From Cryoendolithus antarcticus (taxonomy: Eukaryota > Ascomycota > Dothideomycetes > Cladosporiales > Cladosporiaceae): a DNA stretch of 64,000 nucleotides. Of this stretch, positions 30,492 to 40,991 are shown one piece after another. The notes beneath the pieces were generated by a model. The model saw only the letters and a program-made list of their open reading frames with translations, was not told where the DNA came from and did not search any database. A program made the translations under genes and the position numbers. The stretch's first letter is position 1; every line of letters starts with the position of its first letter. The DNA lies in contig NAJO01000064.1 of NCBI GenBank assembly GCA_002077065.1, positions 1 through 64,000 on the forward strand. The letters run 5' to 3'.

Positions 30492-31820
30492 TTAGTAGGC
30501 AGTCGTAATTGGCGAAGCAGTGACCAGCGGCGGCGGGCCCTGGAGAGTGAACATCCTGCTAGCCGTAGAACCAGGGGCGACGGTGATGGCAGGAGTGAAG
30601 GGCACGTTCTTGTTGTTGAAGGCAGCCTCGAGGGAAGTAGGCACCGGAGCCTCAATATCGGAGTCCACAACATCCTTGCAAGAAATGCCGAAGAAGCCGC
30701 ACAGCGTAGGCGGGCGGATCGATCGAGGCAGCACATCGAGAACGTCAGACTTGTAGACCGTCTCAAATGTGGTGGGGATCGAAGCCACGGCGTCGCGATT
30801 CACGACACTGGCGCAGGACATACCGTGGTAGCCGCAGAGCGTGGGCGGTGGGAGCGATCGAGGCAGAACGTCGAGGTCAGCATTAGAGTTGTTCAATCCG
30901 TCAATTCCGGAGTCAGCATGCTCGACTGCAGTGTCGGTGGCCTTGGCCTTGACATCGCGCTTGTCGACGGCGGCAGTGCTCAAAGGTAGCAGCGGCACCT
31001 CCTCCGTATCGTCATATGTTGATTCGATAACGTCAGCATCTCCATTCGCAGCGACAGCGCACGAGATGCCAGTCCAGCCACAGAGAGTCAAAGGGGGAGC
31101 TTCGGGTAAGCCGCAGCGTCCGCGTCGCGAGTGTCGACGGTGATCTCACGTGCCATGTGCTCGGTGGTGTCAGGTACGTCGCGATTGATGGTCAAGTCGT
31201 TGATGGTGCAGAGGTGGCTGTTGCACTCCTTGGCACGCTTGAGGCTGTGGTAGCATCGCTGATCGCAGACTGCAGAATGTCAGTCTCATGTCACGATCGT
31301 TCCTGCCGTTTGACGTACCTTGCTTATCGGCCTTGGAGACCTTGCGAGCGTCACGCGTGTCGACTGGAGCAGCGTCCACCGCAACAGCCTCCGCAATGGA
31401 GTCCTCGGTAGCGCGTGTGGCGATCTCGCCAACCGGCTGGAGAGGCCCGCAGATGTCGTTGTCGTTCTCGTCCCAGTTGCCATGCGGGCGACAAGCCATG
31501 TCACACTGAGGGACCGCCTGGCGATACGTGTTAGTATCAATCCTGAGTTCCAAGTGTGACAGGACTTACCACCGTCATCGGCAGCTTGCAGAAGCAGTCA
31601 AGGTTGATGCGGGTCGAGTTGGGGTCGCGTCCGACGCAGCCGTTGTCGGAGGCGATCTCGGCGTAGCAGTTGAAGGCGCACACTGAGGGTTTGTCAGTAC
31701 CGAGGCGATCATTCGGGGGCGTGTGAAAAGCTAAGACGTACGTGTGTGCGCGTTCACCACGACGAGACCGATCGTATCGGCGGCGAGCAGGACGCGTAAA
31801 GCAGATATGAGCGGCGCCAT
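30492..31820 (-). CDS. secreted CFEM-like protein with C-terminal CGxxGxSC repeats (candidate pheromone or Kex2-type peptide precursor)
   Basis: Five exons: 31820-31742, 31682-31570, 31517-31319, 31269-31150 and 31099-30492. Introns are 49-59 nt, all with GT donors, and phases fit for 372 residues. ATG 31820 opens a signal-peptide-like segment (LRVLLAADTIGLVVVNAHT). Eight Cys follow in CFEM order (LCAFNC, NGC, DCFCKL, PQCDMAC, DIC), then a second Cys block (VCDQRCYHSL, ECNSHLC). The C-terminal half carries three repeats, LCGWTGISC, LCGYHGMSC and LCGFFGISC, the last two preceded by LDVLPRS and PPT. Ascomycete alpha-type pheromones share the C-x3-G-x2-C core. One clear Kex2 site (DKRDVKAKA) and several TRDA/NRDA sites lie between units. 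The last intron lacks a strong branch site; a one-base deletion in a C run is the alternative. Confidence 0.65.
30678..31082 (-). repeat. three CGxxGxSC coding repeats
   Basis: Units lie at 31059-31082 (CGWTGISC), 30813-30836 (CGYHGMSC) and 30678-30701 (CGFFGISC). Units 2 and 3 share longer flanks: LDVLPRS before, PPTLCG at the core, and a V-V-N/D-x-D segment after. Spacing is about 82 and 45 codons. Confidence 0.85.
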
Positions 31821-32428
31821 GTAAGCGAGTGGTGACGTTGGTTGTGATGCTGGCGTTCGCTTCGTCTTGGTATTCTTGAGCTAGCGGTACGGCAGTGACA
31901 TTGTTGTCTGACGGTGGTGATTGTGGTGTTGCCGTGAGGGCTCTCGTGGTGTATGCAAAGGAAGATTGACGACGCTGAAAGTGGAGATTAGGTCATCTCG
32001 CCGCAGCGGTGTGAAGTGAGGAAGGAGCCCCACCCAGCGTTGTGAGGTGAGGAAGGAGCGATAGTGAGGTTTGGGCATCGACAGTGCTGGAACAAAAGAT
32101 GACCCCGAATCAGACACCCTATGCCAGATGCGTTATGCTTGTTGTACAGTGGCGTCGTAGCGCTTCCCGATGCCACATCATTGTGGCGATATTCGAGCCC
32201 CAAGACGACATCTGGGATCTGATTGGGATCACTCCCAGCGGAGCTCGCAAATGGCTGTATGGCCGCTCTCCCAAAGCATGAAGACAATGCTATGCTGCTC
32301 TACGCTGCGCTGCGAGTGCGACAACTGACATAGAGCCTTCAGTGAGAGATGTATTCCTGAACGAGCCTCTCCATGGCAATGCAGAAGCCACTTCGACTGA
32401 CGTGGTGTGTACGATAGAAGCTCATGCC
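31821..32428. other. intergenic, no supported gene
   Basis: It is the promoter side of the repeat-precursor gene and lies downstream of CMS1. A 65-codon plus-strand frame (32084-32281) has no recognisable domain. Confidence 0.45.
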
Positions 32429-33534
32429 TCAGAAGAACAACAGCTCGACTTTTGCATCGTTGACTCCATACCGCTCCCTGAACTCGGGTCTCGTCAAAAG
32501 ATCCACCAACGGCACCTGCGTTTCCTTCATATCCAGTAGACCTCGTTTCTTCTGATCAATGTGCGATGCATCAATGAGTATCCGTTCAACGTAGTCCGAC
32601 TTGAGGGCTCCTTCTCACTGTCAGTATGAAATGCACGATCATGTAATAGGCATGCATATCGTACCTTCATCGAGTAAATCGATAATCCGCTGTGGTGTTC
32701 CAATACCGATACCCATACGAGATCCTCTCGTTGCTGCTACAGCCTCCGATAGCTTTATATGCTTCGCAAATAGCTTGGCCACCATGCTCTCTTTAGTCTG
32801 GTACTTGCGTAATTGCCGTGTCAAGTCGGCTGCCCGCAGCCCAGCGCCTGCGACCACAATCGTGTGGGGTGCTCCGTTCGGTTCTGGGGCGTTGACGAGC
32901 TTCTGACCTTTCTTGGATCGACGCCAGCCAGCGAATTTCTCGAGGTACGGGGGTAATTGATCCGTGGTTCGAGTGGTGGTGAAGGCGGTAGTGTCCAGTA
33001 TCGCTCTCTCTTTGATTAACAGTTAGCAACTATGCTATCGGAGTGGACTCCCAAGTAGTCGGAATGCCCAGAGCTATGTCATTGAGAGTACGCCATTCGA
33101 CTGAGCCCTGGCCCAGTCTCTCAAAGGAGCCTCGTCCCACGACTTCACTGTCGCAACTACGCATATGGGTGCGCAAGCACATTTGATTGATCCCGGAGAA
33201 ACGTACCAGGTATCATTAGGTCCTCCGCTTCCACGAGGCTCACGTCAGGCCTGAACCGCTTCGTCCTCTGGGCCATATGGTCTGCCATGAGTCGGCTATC
33301 CATGTGCGCCAACGCCAGATTTACGCCCTTCTCCACGTCAAGGGAGTCATCTTGTACATCTTTTGGCTTCTTGGGGTTCTTTCTCCTCTTAGCGGCTCTC
33401 TTCGACTCGACAGGCGCATCGTCGTTCTCTCGTTTTCTCTTTAAACCAGCAGGAGTGCCTGGTGTGCTCGATTCTGCATCGGAGACGGACTCGATGAGAG
33501 GCACGCCTGTGAGAGCATCGTCGGAGTCGGACAT
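32429..33534 (-). CDS. CMS1: Cms1-like ribosome biogenesis protein
   Basis: Exons 33534-33207, 33003-32665 and 32610-32429; introns 203 nt and 54 nt; 282 residues. The start MSDSDDALTGVPL matches the usual family start; an in-frame ATG at 33567 adds 11 residues. An acidic then Lys/Arg-rich N-terminus (AAKRRKNPKKPK) precedes the conserved domain: AILDTTAF, LPPYLEKF, GAPHTIVVAGAGLRAADL, VAKLFAKHIKL, GIGIGTPQRIIDLLDEG and LIDASHIDQKKRGLLDMKETQ. This is a DEAD-helicase-like core without ATPase motifs, linked to small-subunit rRNA processing in the nucleolus. The first acceptor was chosen because only CAAAGAGAG (ending at 33004) keeps the frame. Confidence 0.87.
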
Positions 33535-33757
33535 CATTCCACGTGTAATCCAGGGCAGAACGTTCATACAGATCCGTGATCGAAGAAAAGTAGAGGCTTG
33601 ACGTTAGCTGCCAGTTCTTAACTCCGGGTACCGCCGTGCGATTGCATGTGATCAAGCTGTACCGCTATACAGAATACACTGCTCACTTCCCACCAAGCTG
33701 TCGCTCTCCGCCTCCCTCCGCACCCGCTCGCTAATACTCGAACTCACCACCGCCACC
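33535..33757. promoter_or_regulatory. short divergent promoter CMS1/SLU7
   Basis: It lies between divergent start codons 223 bp apart. It is C/T-rich on the SLU7 side and ends in a CACCACCGCCACC-type leader before the ATG at 33758. Confidence 0.5.
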
Positions 33758-35176
33758 ATGCCCCCCAAATCCACCCCCGCCGCCCCCTCCCAAAACAAAT
33801 CCACCGACCGCAACGAATACATCCCCTCCTTCATCGCCAAGAAGCCCTTCTACATAGACGACGCCACAGCCTCCCAAGACGACTACCTCCTCCATCAACG
33901 TCTCCAACACGAATCCTCCAAAGACTCGCTCGCAAACCAAACCTGGTACTCACGCGGTGTCCGCGCCGGCCCCGCAGCGACCAAATTTCGAAAGGGAGCG
34001 TGCGAGAACTGCGGCGCGCTGACGCACAAGGTGAAAGATTGTCTGGAGCGACGGAGGAAGAAGGGCGCGAAGTGGACGGGCAAAGGAATCGCACAGGATG
34101 AGGTTGTGGAGGATGTCAAGCTTGGGTGGGATGCGAAAAGGGATCGGTGGAATGGGTTTGAGGCACAGCAGTATCAGGAAGTGGTGAATGACTTTGAGGC
34201 GCTGGAGGAGGTAAAGAAGCTGGTTGCTAATGGGGAGGAGGAGGAGGGCGCGAAGTACGAGGAGGAGACTGATATGGGGAGGCAACAGAGTAAGGCTACG
34301 AGGAACTTGAGGTTAAGAGAGGATACGGCGAAGTATTTGCTAAACTTGGATTTGGAGAGCGCAAAGTATGATCCGAAGACGCGAAGTATGGTTGACGCGG
34401 TGGAGAGCACGAACGAGTTGATTGCGGAGGAGGGGTTTCAGAAGGCTAGTGGAGATGCCGGGGAATTCGAGCGGGCGCAGACGTATGCTTGGGAGACGCA
34501 GGAGAGGGGTGACAAAGACAAGGTGCACTTGCAAGCAAATCCTACGGCTGGGGAGATTACTAGAAAGCGGAAGGCGGAGGAGGAGCTCGTCAAGAAAGAG
34601 TCGCAGAAGAAAGCTTTGCTAGACAAGTATGGCCCGCAGGACGCGATTGCGGTGAACCTGCTGAAGGATGCGCAAGTCACGGAGAGTGAGCGGTACGTGG
34701 AGTATGATGAGCGGGGGAAGATCAAGGGCGCGCCTGCCGTGGCGGAGAAGAGCATGTACCCTGAGGATGTCTTTATCAATAACCACACATCAGTCTGGGG
34801 TAGCTGGTGGAGGGACTTCAAGTGGGGATATGCATGTTGTCACAGCGTGGTCAAGAACTCGTTCTGCACGGGTACTGAGGGCATTACGGCCGCAGAGGAA
34901 GCTGAGCGATTTAGCAAGGGTATTGATCTGCCTACTACAGATGAATCGGCCATCGTGCCGAGGGAGATCGCGTGGAAGGAAGAGGAGAGCGAGGAGAGGC
35001 ATGTGCCGAATGGTGTCGATGCGCCGGAGAAGAGCAGCATGGACGAGAGTCGACGGCGACTCGAGGAGCTCAAGGGCGGTGTCAGCGAAGCAGAGATGGA
35101 GAAGTACAGGCGAGAAAAGATAGCGAAGAACGACCCAATGGCGAACATGCTTGGGAAGGATGAGCTGCTGAGCTGA
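33758..35176 (+). CDS. SLU7: pre-mRNA splicing factor Slu7
   Basis: A single exon of 472 residues from ATG 33758, in a good CCACCATG context. Slu7 hallmarks: EYIPSFIAKKPFYID near the start, the zinc knuckle CENCGALTHKVKDC at about residues 82-95 followed by RRKKGAKWTGK, then KLGWDAKRDRWNG, NLRLREDTAKYLLNLD, and the C-terminal EDVFINNHTSVWGSWW. It acts in the second catalytic step of splicing with Prp18, docking the 3' splice site. The length is normal for filamentous fungi. Confidence 0.94.
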   Translation: MPPKSTPAAPSQNKSTDRNEYIPSFIAKKPFYIDDATASQDDYLLHQRLQHESSKDSLANQTWYSRGVRAGPAATKFRKGACENCGALTHKVKDCLERRRKKGAKWTGKGIAQDEVVEDVKLGWDAKRDRWNGFEAQQYQEVVNDFEALEEVKKLVANGEEEEGAKYEEETDMGRQQSKATRNLRLREDTAKYLLNLDLESAKYDPKTRSMVDAVESTNELIAEEGFQKASGDAGEFERAQTYAWETQERGDKDKVHLQANPTAGEITRKRKAEEELVKKESQKKALLDKYGPQDAIAVNLLKDAQVTESERYVEYDERGKIKGAPAVAEKSMYPEDVFINNHTSVWGSWWRDFKWGYACCHSVVKNSFCTGTEGITAAEEAERFSKGIDLPTTDESAIVPREIAWKEEESEERHVPNGVDAPEKSSMDESRRRLEELKGGVSEAEMEKYRREKIAKNDPMANMLGKDELLS

Positions 35177-35661
35177 GTGTGCAGAGCATATACCCAGCAG
35201 TTGCACTACGGATCGCATGCACCGCAAACAATTCGAACATTTCAGCCGTCCGTGAACGATCTCACGATTCGTTCATGTTGTACTGTAGGTGCAGTAATGT
35301 ACTTTTGTATTTCATCCTCCAGATTATATCCCGACCGGGAAGCTCGGACCATCAAAGCTGCGATCCACGACATCATGGATACTTGACGACTAAACGCACT
35401 CCATCGAGATGCCTGGCATTCAGCGAAAGACACTCAACCATTGTGGAATTCTAGGAAGGTATCTGAAACAACGATTTTCGTACGCCCGCTATGCCACCAA
35501 CTATGACCGTCACTCGACTTGCTGTTAGGCCTGGGAAGCTACCGTTCTAGACACGTGCTACAAAATCGATAAAGACGAACGGAAGATCTTTCTACTCAGG
35601 CCCTCGCCTACATCGCAAACCCGACGACTCCTCCTGGGCGTCCGCGGCCCATAAGCCCTCC
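35177..35661. other. intergenic, no supported gene
   Basis: It lies downstream of SLU7. Short overlapping frames only. Confidence 0.5.
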
Positions 35662-35880
35662 ATGGGCGGCGCGTCATTCGCTCATCTGATCTCGGAGCTA
35701 TCTGCTACGAAGCCTGGGATGGAGGCTATGCGTCAGCAGGGCGAGACGATGGACGAAGGTGATCGTGCGAGGGCAAGGACAGTTGCAGTCTGGGTCGTGG
35801 GGCTGCCTATTGTGTTTGGGGCTGGGGTTGTGGGGTGGACATTCGGACGAGACATCCTTGGAGATCGTGAGGGAGAGTGA
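35662..35880 (+). CDS. small single-span membrane protein (hypothetical)
   Basis: ATG 35662 opens 72 residues. A polar, partly charged N-terminal half (SELSATKPGMEAMRQQGETMDEGD) is followed by one membrane span (VAVWVVGLPIVFGAGVVGW) and a short acidic tail. The layout resembles small mitochondrial or ER tail-anchored proteins, but I recognise no family. The frame has natural codon use and a clear hydrophobic block, so it may be real; a spliced upstream exon cannot be excluded. Confidence 0.45.
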   Translation: MGGASFAHLISELSATKPGMEAMRQQGETMDEGDRARARTVAVWVVGLPIVFGAGVVGWTFGRDILGDREGE

Positions 35881-36227
35881 GCGAGACAGGGGGTGGCAAA
35901 CGGCTCAAAGCTCTAATACTTCCAGGCCTCTACGGCTGTGCGTGCCTATGGACCAGATTATGGATTCACGTGGTCCTAAGAGGTGCTGTAAGCTCCCCTG
36001 CAGATGCATCTTGGCATTTCGAAACATCCCGCCACAGCTAGGTGGAAGCTCCGCATCTCACCCTCGGAGCGATGTCACTACATTGATCGATTATTCACGA
36101 CTACTATACACACCACTGTAGCCTCGCCCACAGTACTGATATACGGTTTCGACCTGCTGCAGCAGCCTGCTAAGACGCTGCCTCCCGTGTGAAAACATGC
36201 GGGCCAGGGCAGCAGTGTTAGGAATTC
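35881..36227. other. intergenic, no gene seen
   Basis: No supported frame. Confidence 0.5.
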
Positions 36228-37269
36228 ATGGAGTCGGCCAAAGCAAAACATGGTCACTCAGCCGGTACTATTGATGCATCAGGAAACTCCAATGTCCACG
36301 CAGGCGACTCCATACAGCATACCGAGCAGTCGATTGGACGAGATAATTACGATTACATCTCGAGTTTCAGTCAGGTGAACCGTAAGTATGCTAGCCTCCT
36401 AGTTCAGCATGCTGCTCAAGACATGGTGCCTAACCTCGCTCGATATCGGCGGCTGACCGTCTTGTAAAGACTATAACATTCAGCTTGGACAGTTTCGGCC
36501 TCCGACGCCAGGCGTGTCTGGTACACTGTTCCCGCCTGCCCCACCACCTCGATCTGGCTCAGCGCCGCCGATTCAAGACAACTCTGATAAGACCATATCC
36601 ACGAGGCAGCAGCTAGGCAGTTCTGCGCCCGGCGATCTCGTGGACCCGAAGGCAAGACCCGCCCGCTCTGCCCTATCGTCATCTGCTGGCCCAAGTTTTG
36701 CTTCCAAAGCAATAGATTGGGACGCCCTCGGCCGCGATGAGCTCATTCTCCAAATCATCAAAGGAAGCCGAAGTCTCCTTATTGGGTCACTCTTTACGCC
36801 AGGGGAACTCAAGCGAATCCTCACCGCACACAGAACCCCGGTCCTCCGACGCGAAGCCGAAGCAATTTATCTTGCTTGTCACTGCATCGAAGCCCTAGAT
36901 CTGCAAGCAATGGACCTTGGCCCACAATTGTTGTCACCACCCTGTATGCCCGATCCGGTGGCATCCTACTGGTCAGCAGGCGAACAACAAACGAGCTTTG
37001 CCGATTCTCATACGTACACACGCGCCAGCGAGTCAACGACATTCACTGCATGGACTGGGTCATTTGAAGGCGTGGTGTCGAATATGACGACGGAAGTGGT
37101 CAAGTCCATGGAATCCAAGCTCGCTACAACCATGGCGCGAGACGAGCCACTAGATCCATGGCAGGAACTGGAGTTGCAGAGCATGATGCAGGAGCTTTCT
37201 CGCGCGCGGCAGGCGATGTCTGCGCAATATCTCGCTGCCTGTAGGGACGCGATGAATAATATTAAGTAG
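36228..37269 (+). CDS. hypothetical protein with Gly/Asn/His-rich N-terminus
   Basis: Exons 36228-36381 and 36470-37269; intron 88 nt (GTAAGT...AAAG, GCTGAC branch); phases fit, 317 residues. I do not recognise the family. The first exon encodes a polar segment (HGHSAGTIDASGNSNVHAG) of the kind often found as linkers in fungal signalling proteins. Pro/Ser-rich sequence follows to about residue 130. A helical part (ELILQIIKGSRSLLIGSLFTPGELKRIL and on) and a C-terminal helix (WQELELQSMMQELSRARQAM) complete it. There is no signal peptide or membrane span. Confidence 0.6.
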
Positions 37270-37614
37270 GTACTTCTGATAAGGAAGTGACTTGACGCTG
37301 CGGATCTCTCGAGCGATGGCGCGCAAGCAGTGACCTCCCACTCCGGCTGCTATGCATATGAGTCTGGTCTTTCACATCGTCTTGTCGGAGGCTGTCATGG
37401 CACACATCTTTAGTCGCGAGGAAGATATGATATTCCCGATACCTGATAACCCAGGCCCAGCTATATCGCCAAAAGGTGAACTCACAAATGCACTCTACAA
37501 ATACCCTCCACAACATACCATCCCATACCGATCACAACGAACCCACAAACACACGCCCTCGAGTCGGACCCCTCCTTGGCCCCGCCCCACTCTTCCAAGC
37601 CCCTACCTCATCCT
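37270..37614. other. convergent intergenic region, C-rich on plus strand
   Basis: It lies between two convergent stops. The plus strand near 37540-37760 is strongly C-rich because the ASH1-type gene's 3' coding end reads as G-rich there. No gene of its own. Confidence 0.5.
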
Positions 37615-40233
37615 TTACACTACCTTCCCAAACTTCAACGTACTCTGCTTCAATCCCTTCCCCTCCCCACTCCCTCCCACCTTACCCTTCCCTTTCACAC
37701 CCCCAGCACCCAAGCCCCTTCCCACAGCTCCAGCAACACCCCTCAACACCTCCCCAAATTTCCTCCGCTTCTTCGCCGGTTCCTCGTCTACAGCCAGCAC
37801 ATCGTCTTCATTCAGACTCACAAGGCTGGTGGCTGAAGAGGCGAGGAGAGGCGCGACTTCGTCGGCTTTGGAGACGGTCTCGGAAGTTGAAGTAGCGGCG
37901 GTAGGTTGAGGGACGATGGAGGAGGGCAGGGCTTCCGTGAATTTGGAGGTGCCGGTGCTGAGGGCAGAGTGGGTGCGTTTGTGAGCTGGGCGGAAGGTGG
38001 AGGGTTCAGGCTTGGTCTCCGGAGCACTTGCAGTAATAGGTGCCGCTTCGTCGGTGAGTGTTACGTCTTTCGGCTCGGTCGTGACCTCGATAATTGATGG
38101 ACGCTCGGCAACTGCTTCGTCGTCTGCTGGCTCGGAAGCCATCACGCGCGAGGCAGTCAGATCGCCTTCCTCCTTCACAGCATCATCCGCACCAGCAGCA
38201 ACATCCCCCACAGCCTTCTTGACTTTAAACTCCACAACCGTCTTCGTAGTTGTCCTCCTCTTCGCCTGCTTCACCACCACCTCCGCCGTCCTCTTGAGCG
38301 GCGCTCCGCTTCTCCTCGCCTCCAGCCTCGCAGCCCTCACACTCCCTTTCTCCCTCTCCGCCTTCGCCTCAAGCTCCTTCTTAAGATCATCCTTGATATC
38401 CCCCAACGTCACCCAACCTCTCCACCCAGCTTTCTTCCCACCCTCAGCCTTGGCCTTCGCAGCCTCTCTCGCCTTCTTCTCGGCCTCAGCCTGCACTTTC
38501 GCGAGCCTCTCAGCCTCCTCTTTCTGCCACTTCTTCAGCTCATCTTTGCTCAGTCTCGCGCACAGAAAACCACGACAACTCGGTGCGCCGCAGTAGCAGC
38601 GTTGCCTCGTCTGCCCGAAATTGTCAAAGTTATAGTCGTACGTCAGCTCCTCCCCCGTCTTTACGCCGTTCTCCCCAGCAAACACTCCCATCCTCGGCGT
38701 TCCAGCAACAAGACACATCCTCACCTCGCAATTCGGCTCACAGCTATGGTTGACGAAACGAGCCATACTACCTTTCGTGCCGTCAATCACTAGACCGCCG
38801 TCCAATTCCATGAGATAGTAATTATCCTTGCCGTTATACACCTCATGCATACGCCGCTGACACTCGCCTTCGGAGATGATCTCACCGGTATACTCCATGA
38901 CAATGTCGCCCGGGGTGAAAGCACGACAAGCTCTTACGCCGAATCCGCGGTTGCCAGTAGCGAGGACTTCGACGCCGACGTCGTAGGCGCCTTTCTTCTC
39001 GAGGCGCTTGCCCAGCTCTGCGAAGGCGCGATTACCGCAGTCTTTGGCGGAGAGTAGGCAGTTCTCTTCGGAGCATTCGTACTGCATACTGCGGTTTAGA
39101 CACCATTCGCCGCAGCCGTGGCTTTCGCCTTCAGCTGGTGACTCGCAACCGCAGAGAGAGCGAGGTAGGGCTTTCGCTTGAGCGCGGCGTTTCCAGATGT
39201 CCTTTGCGTCACCAATCAAGCGGTTCTTGTTGACTTGCGTCCAGTCGCGGGGTTTCTGGTGGTACTTCGTAACACTCGGTGCGAAGACATCGAAGGGAAT
39301 GACAAAGTCGCGCTGTTTGGTCATGTAGTCGAACATGGGCAGAGGGAGAAATGGTAGCTTTGATGTCGTAGGGGCCGGAGCATCAGACATCGCTGAGCCG
39401 GGTCGTTTCTTCGAGAGCTTCTTGCTGGCGCCTGACTGCGTGGACTCCGGATCGGCAGTCTGCCCAACGTACAGCCCCTCTTTCTGCCACTTCTTCCCCC
39501 GCTTCCCTGTCGTAGTCTTGATCACCGACAGCGGCTGCACCACAACCGGCGGTGCCTCCTCCTTGACAGTCTCCTTCTTCGCCTTCTTGCTCGGCCTCTC
39601 TAGCTCCTCCTCCAAGGCATACAAGTCGATCTCGTCCAGCACACCCCTCGGTCCCATCTCCAGCTCCTTGAGCAACTTCGTCTTCTTCACAGTCACTTCC
39701 TCCAGCTTCCTCTTCCCTGCCTCCACGACATCCCGCGATCGCTTCCCAAGCACAGAGCTCACCTTCCCAGCCACGCTCTTGACGCGATCTTTGACGCTCT
39801 GCTGCCTGAAGACGGGCCGGGGTGGGAGATCCGCAGGGATGGATTCGGAGATCAAGCTCTTCTTGGCTGCAGCCTTGGGCTTCGTGCTGGGCTCGCGCTC
39901 CGAGTCATCCACAAGCGTCCGACCTGTAAGCCCGCTGACGCTTCGCCGTTTCGCTGCCTGCCCTGCATCCTCCTCCCGCTGCTGATCAGAGAGGGTCTTG
40001 AGGTTGTAGTTCACGCTCGATCTCGCTCGTTTCGCGCGTCCACTAGGACCAGCCTCGTCCTTGCCCGACGCGATACTACTCGCGTCGCCCAAGCTAGTAG
40101 GCGGCGTCGAGGCTGCAGGAGCATCGGACGCGTTCTCGTCGTCCAGAGTGCCGCCAGCGACTTGTATGTTTGAGAGGGCCGAGGAAGACGTAGTCGACGA
40201 CTCACGCGTCGTTGGATCGAGGGCACGCGTCAT
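37615..40233 (-). CDS. ASH1: ASH1-type histone H3K36 methyltransferase (AWS-SET-postSET)
   Basis: A single exon of 872 residues from ATG 40233 (the open frame upstream starts only with GTG). Residues 1-300 are basic and disordered. An AWS Cys cluster at about 361-401 (LCGCESP, GCGEWCLNRSMQYEC, CLLSAKDCGNRAF) is followed by the SET domain at about 415-540: ATGNRGFGVRACRAF, EYTGEIISEGECQRR, RFVNHSCEPNCEVR and ELTYDYNF, with the catalytic Tyr and SAM-binding Asn-His intact. The post-SET Cys are in CYCGAPSCRGFLC. The last ~300 residues are Lys/Glu- and Ser/Thr-rich. AWS plus SET without WW/SRI regions favours ASH1 over Set2. It methylates H3K36 in chromatin, and in fungi acts on weakly transcribed regions. 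Confidence 0.88.
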   Translation of the reverse strand: MTRALDPTTRESSTTSSSALSNIQVAGGTLDDENASDAPAASTPPTSLGDASSIASGKDEAGPSGRAKRARSSVNYNLKTLSDQQREEDAGQAAKRRSVSGLTGRTLVDDSEREPSTKPKAAAKKSLISESIPADLPPRPVFRQQSVKDRVKSVAGKVSSVLGKRSRDVVEAGKRKLEEVTVKKTKLLKELEMGPRGVLDEIDLYALEEELERPSKKAKKETVKEEAPPVVVQPLSVIKTTTGKRGKKWQKEGLYVGQTADPESTQSGASKKLSKKRPGSAMSDAPAPTTSKLPFLPLPMFDYMTKQRDFVIPFDVFAPSVTKYHQKPRDWTQVNKNRLIGDAKDIWKRRAQAKALPRSLCGCESPAEGESHGCGEWCLNRSMQYECSEENCLLSAKDCGNRAFAELGKRLEKKGAYDVGVEVLATGNRGFGVRACRAFTPGDIVMEYTGEIISEGECQRRMHEVYNGKDNYYLMELDGGLVIDGTKGSMARFVNHSCEPNCEVRMCLVAGTPRMGVFAGENGVKTGEELTYDYNFDNFGQTRQRCYCGAPSCRGFLCARLSKDELKKWQKEEAERLAKVQAEAEKKAREAAKAKAEGGKKAGWRGWVTLGDIKDDLKKELEAKAEREKGSVRAARLEARRSGAPLKRTAEVVVKQAKRRTTTKTVVEFKVKKAVGDVAAGADDAVKEEGDLTASRVMASEPADDEAVAERPSIIEVTTEPKDVTLTDEAAPITASAPETKPEPSTFRPAHKRTHSALSTGTSKFTEALPSSIVPQPTAATSTSETVSKADEVAPLLASSATSLVSLNEDDVLAVDEEPAKKRRKFGEVLRGVAGAVGRGLGAGGVKGKGKVGGSGEGKGLKQSTLKFGKVV

Positions 40234-40991
40234 CGTTGTTGAAGATCGTTGGGACAGCTTGCGGCGTCGGTGTAGGGAAGCAATGGCGGTAAGCCCGCTA
40301 AGCAAGACGCGTGAAGTGCCACGCTGAGAGGGAAGAGAGCGAGTAGATGGCGGAAGCGAGAGGGTCACAATGGACGCGGTGCATGCGTGATCAGCCCGCA
40401 CATTCACTAAGCAACAAGGATATCAAATTCGAAGCGAGATGTGAAGTGTGTAGAACGAATTGGTGTTGTGTATATGGGAAGCTCGTGATGGTGAAGTGGG
40501 AGGCAGGCAGCCTGCGGGTGGGTCCTCCAATCACCACATACTTGACATGCATATTGCGGGTGCAAACATTCCGCACACAACACTTGGAAGATTGCACGGC
40601 TGTAGTAGAGAGTGCTTTTTTGGCTCGAAGCTTTCGAGGCATAAGCTAGCCCCTTACAAGGCGTTGCGGTCGACAGTAAAGACGCTGTTTAGGATCAGCT
40701 GACTCTCGGCCACAATGCCAGCATGTCGCATTAGCCTCGCAATCTGTGGAGAGTGCAGCTGATACAGATGTCGGAGTAGCAAAAGTGAGCGTCAAGAAGC
40801 ACTGCGTGGCCAAGCGTGCGGGTCAACTGTTGTGCGTGGCTACGTGAGGTAGCTGTCGAGGTCCGGATTGTAGTGCGAGAAGAATTCAGACGGGATCGGG
40901 CAGAAGATGGTAGACAGTGATCAATTGGTAGATCCCGTTGCTGTAAACAGACTGTACACGCTCCCTTCGAATATCAACCAAGTGCCCCCGC
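40234..40991. other. intergenic upstream of ASH1-type gene
   Basis: Promoter of the ASH1-type gene plus the 3' flank of the NDUFA4-like gene. No supported gene. Confidence 0.5.

Noticed and set aside
33831..35227. Minus-strand frames over SLU7
   Set aside because: Shadows of a complete, conserved plus-strand gene.
37997..39985. Plus-strand frames over the ASH1-type gene
   Set aside because: Ser-rich shadows of the Lys/Glu-rich coding strand; no ATG-supported gene.
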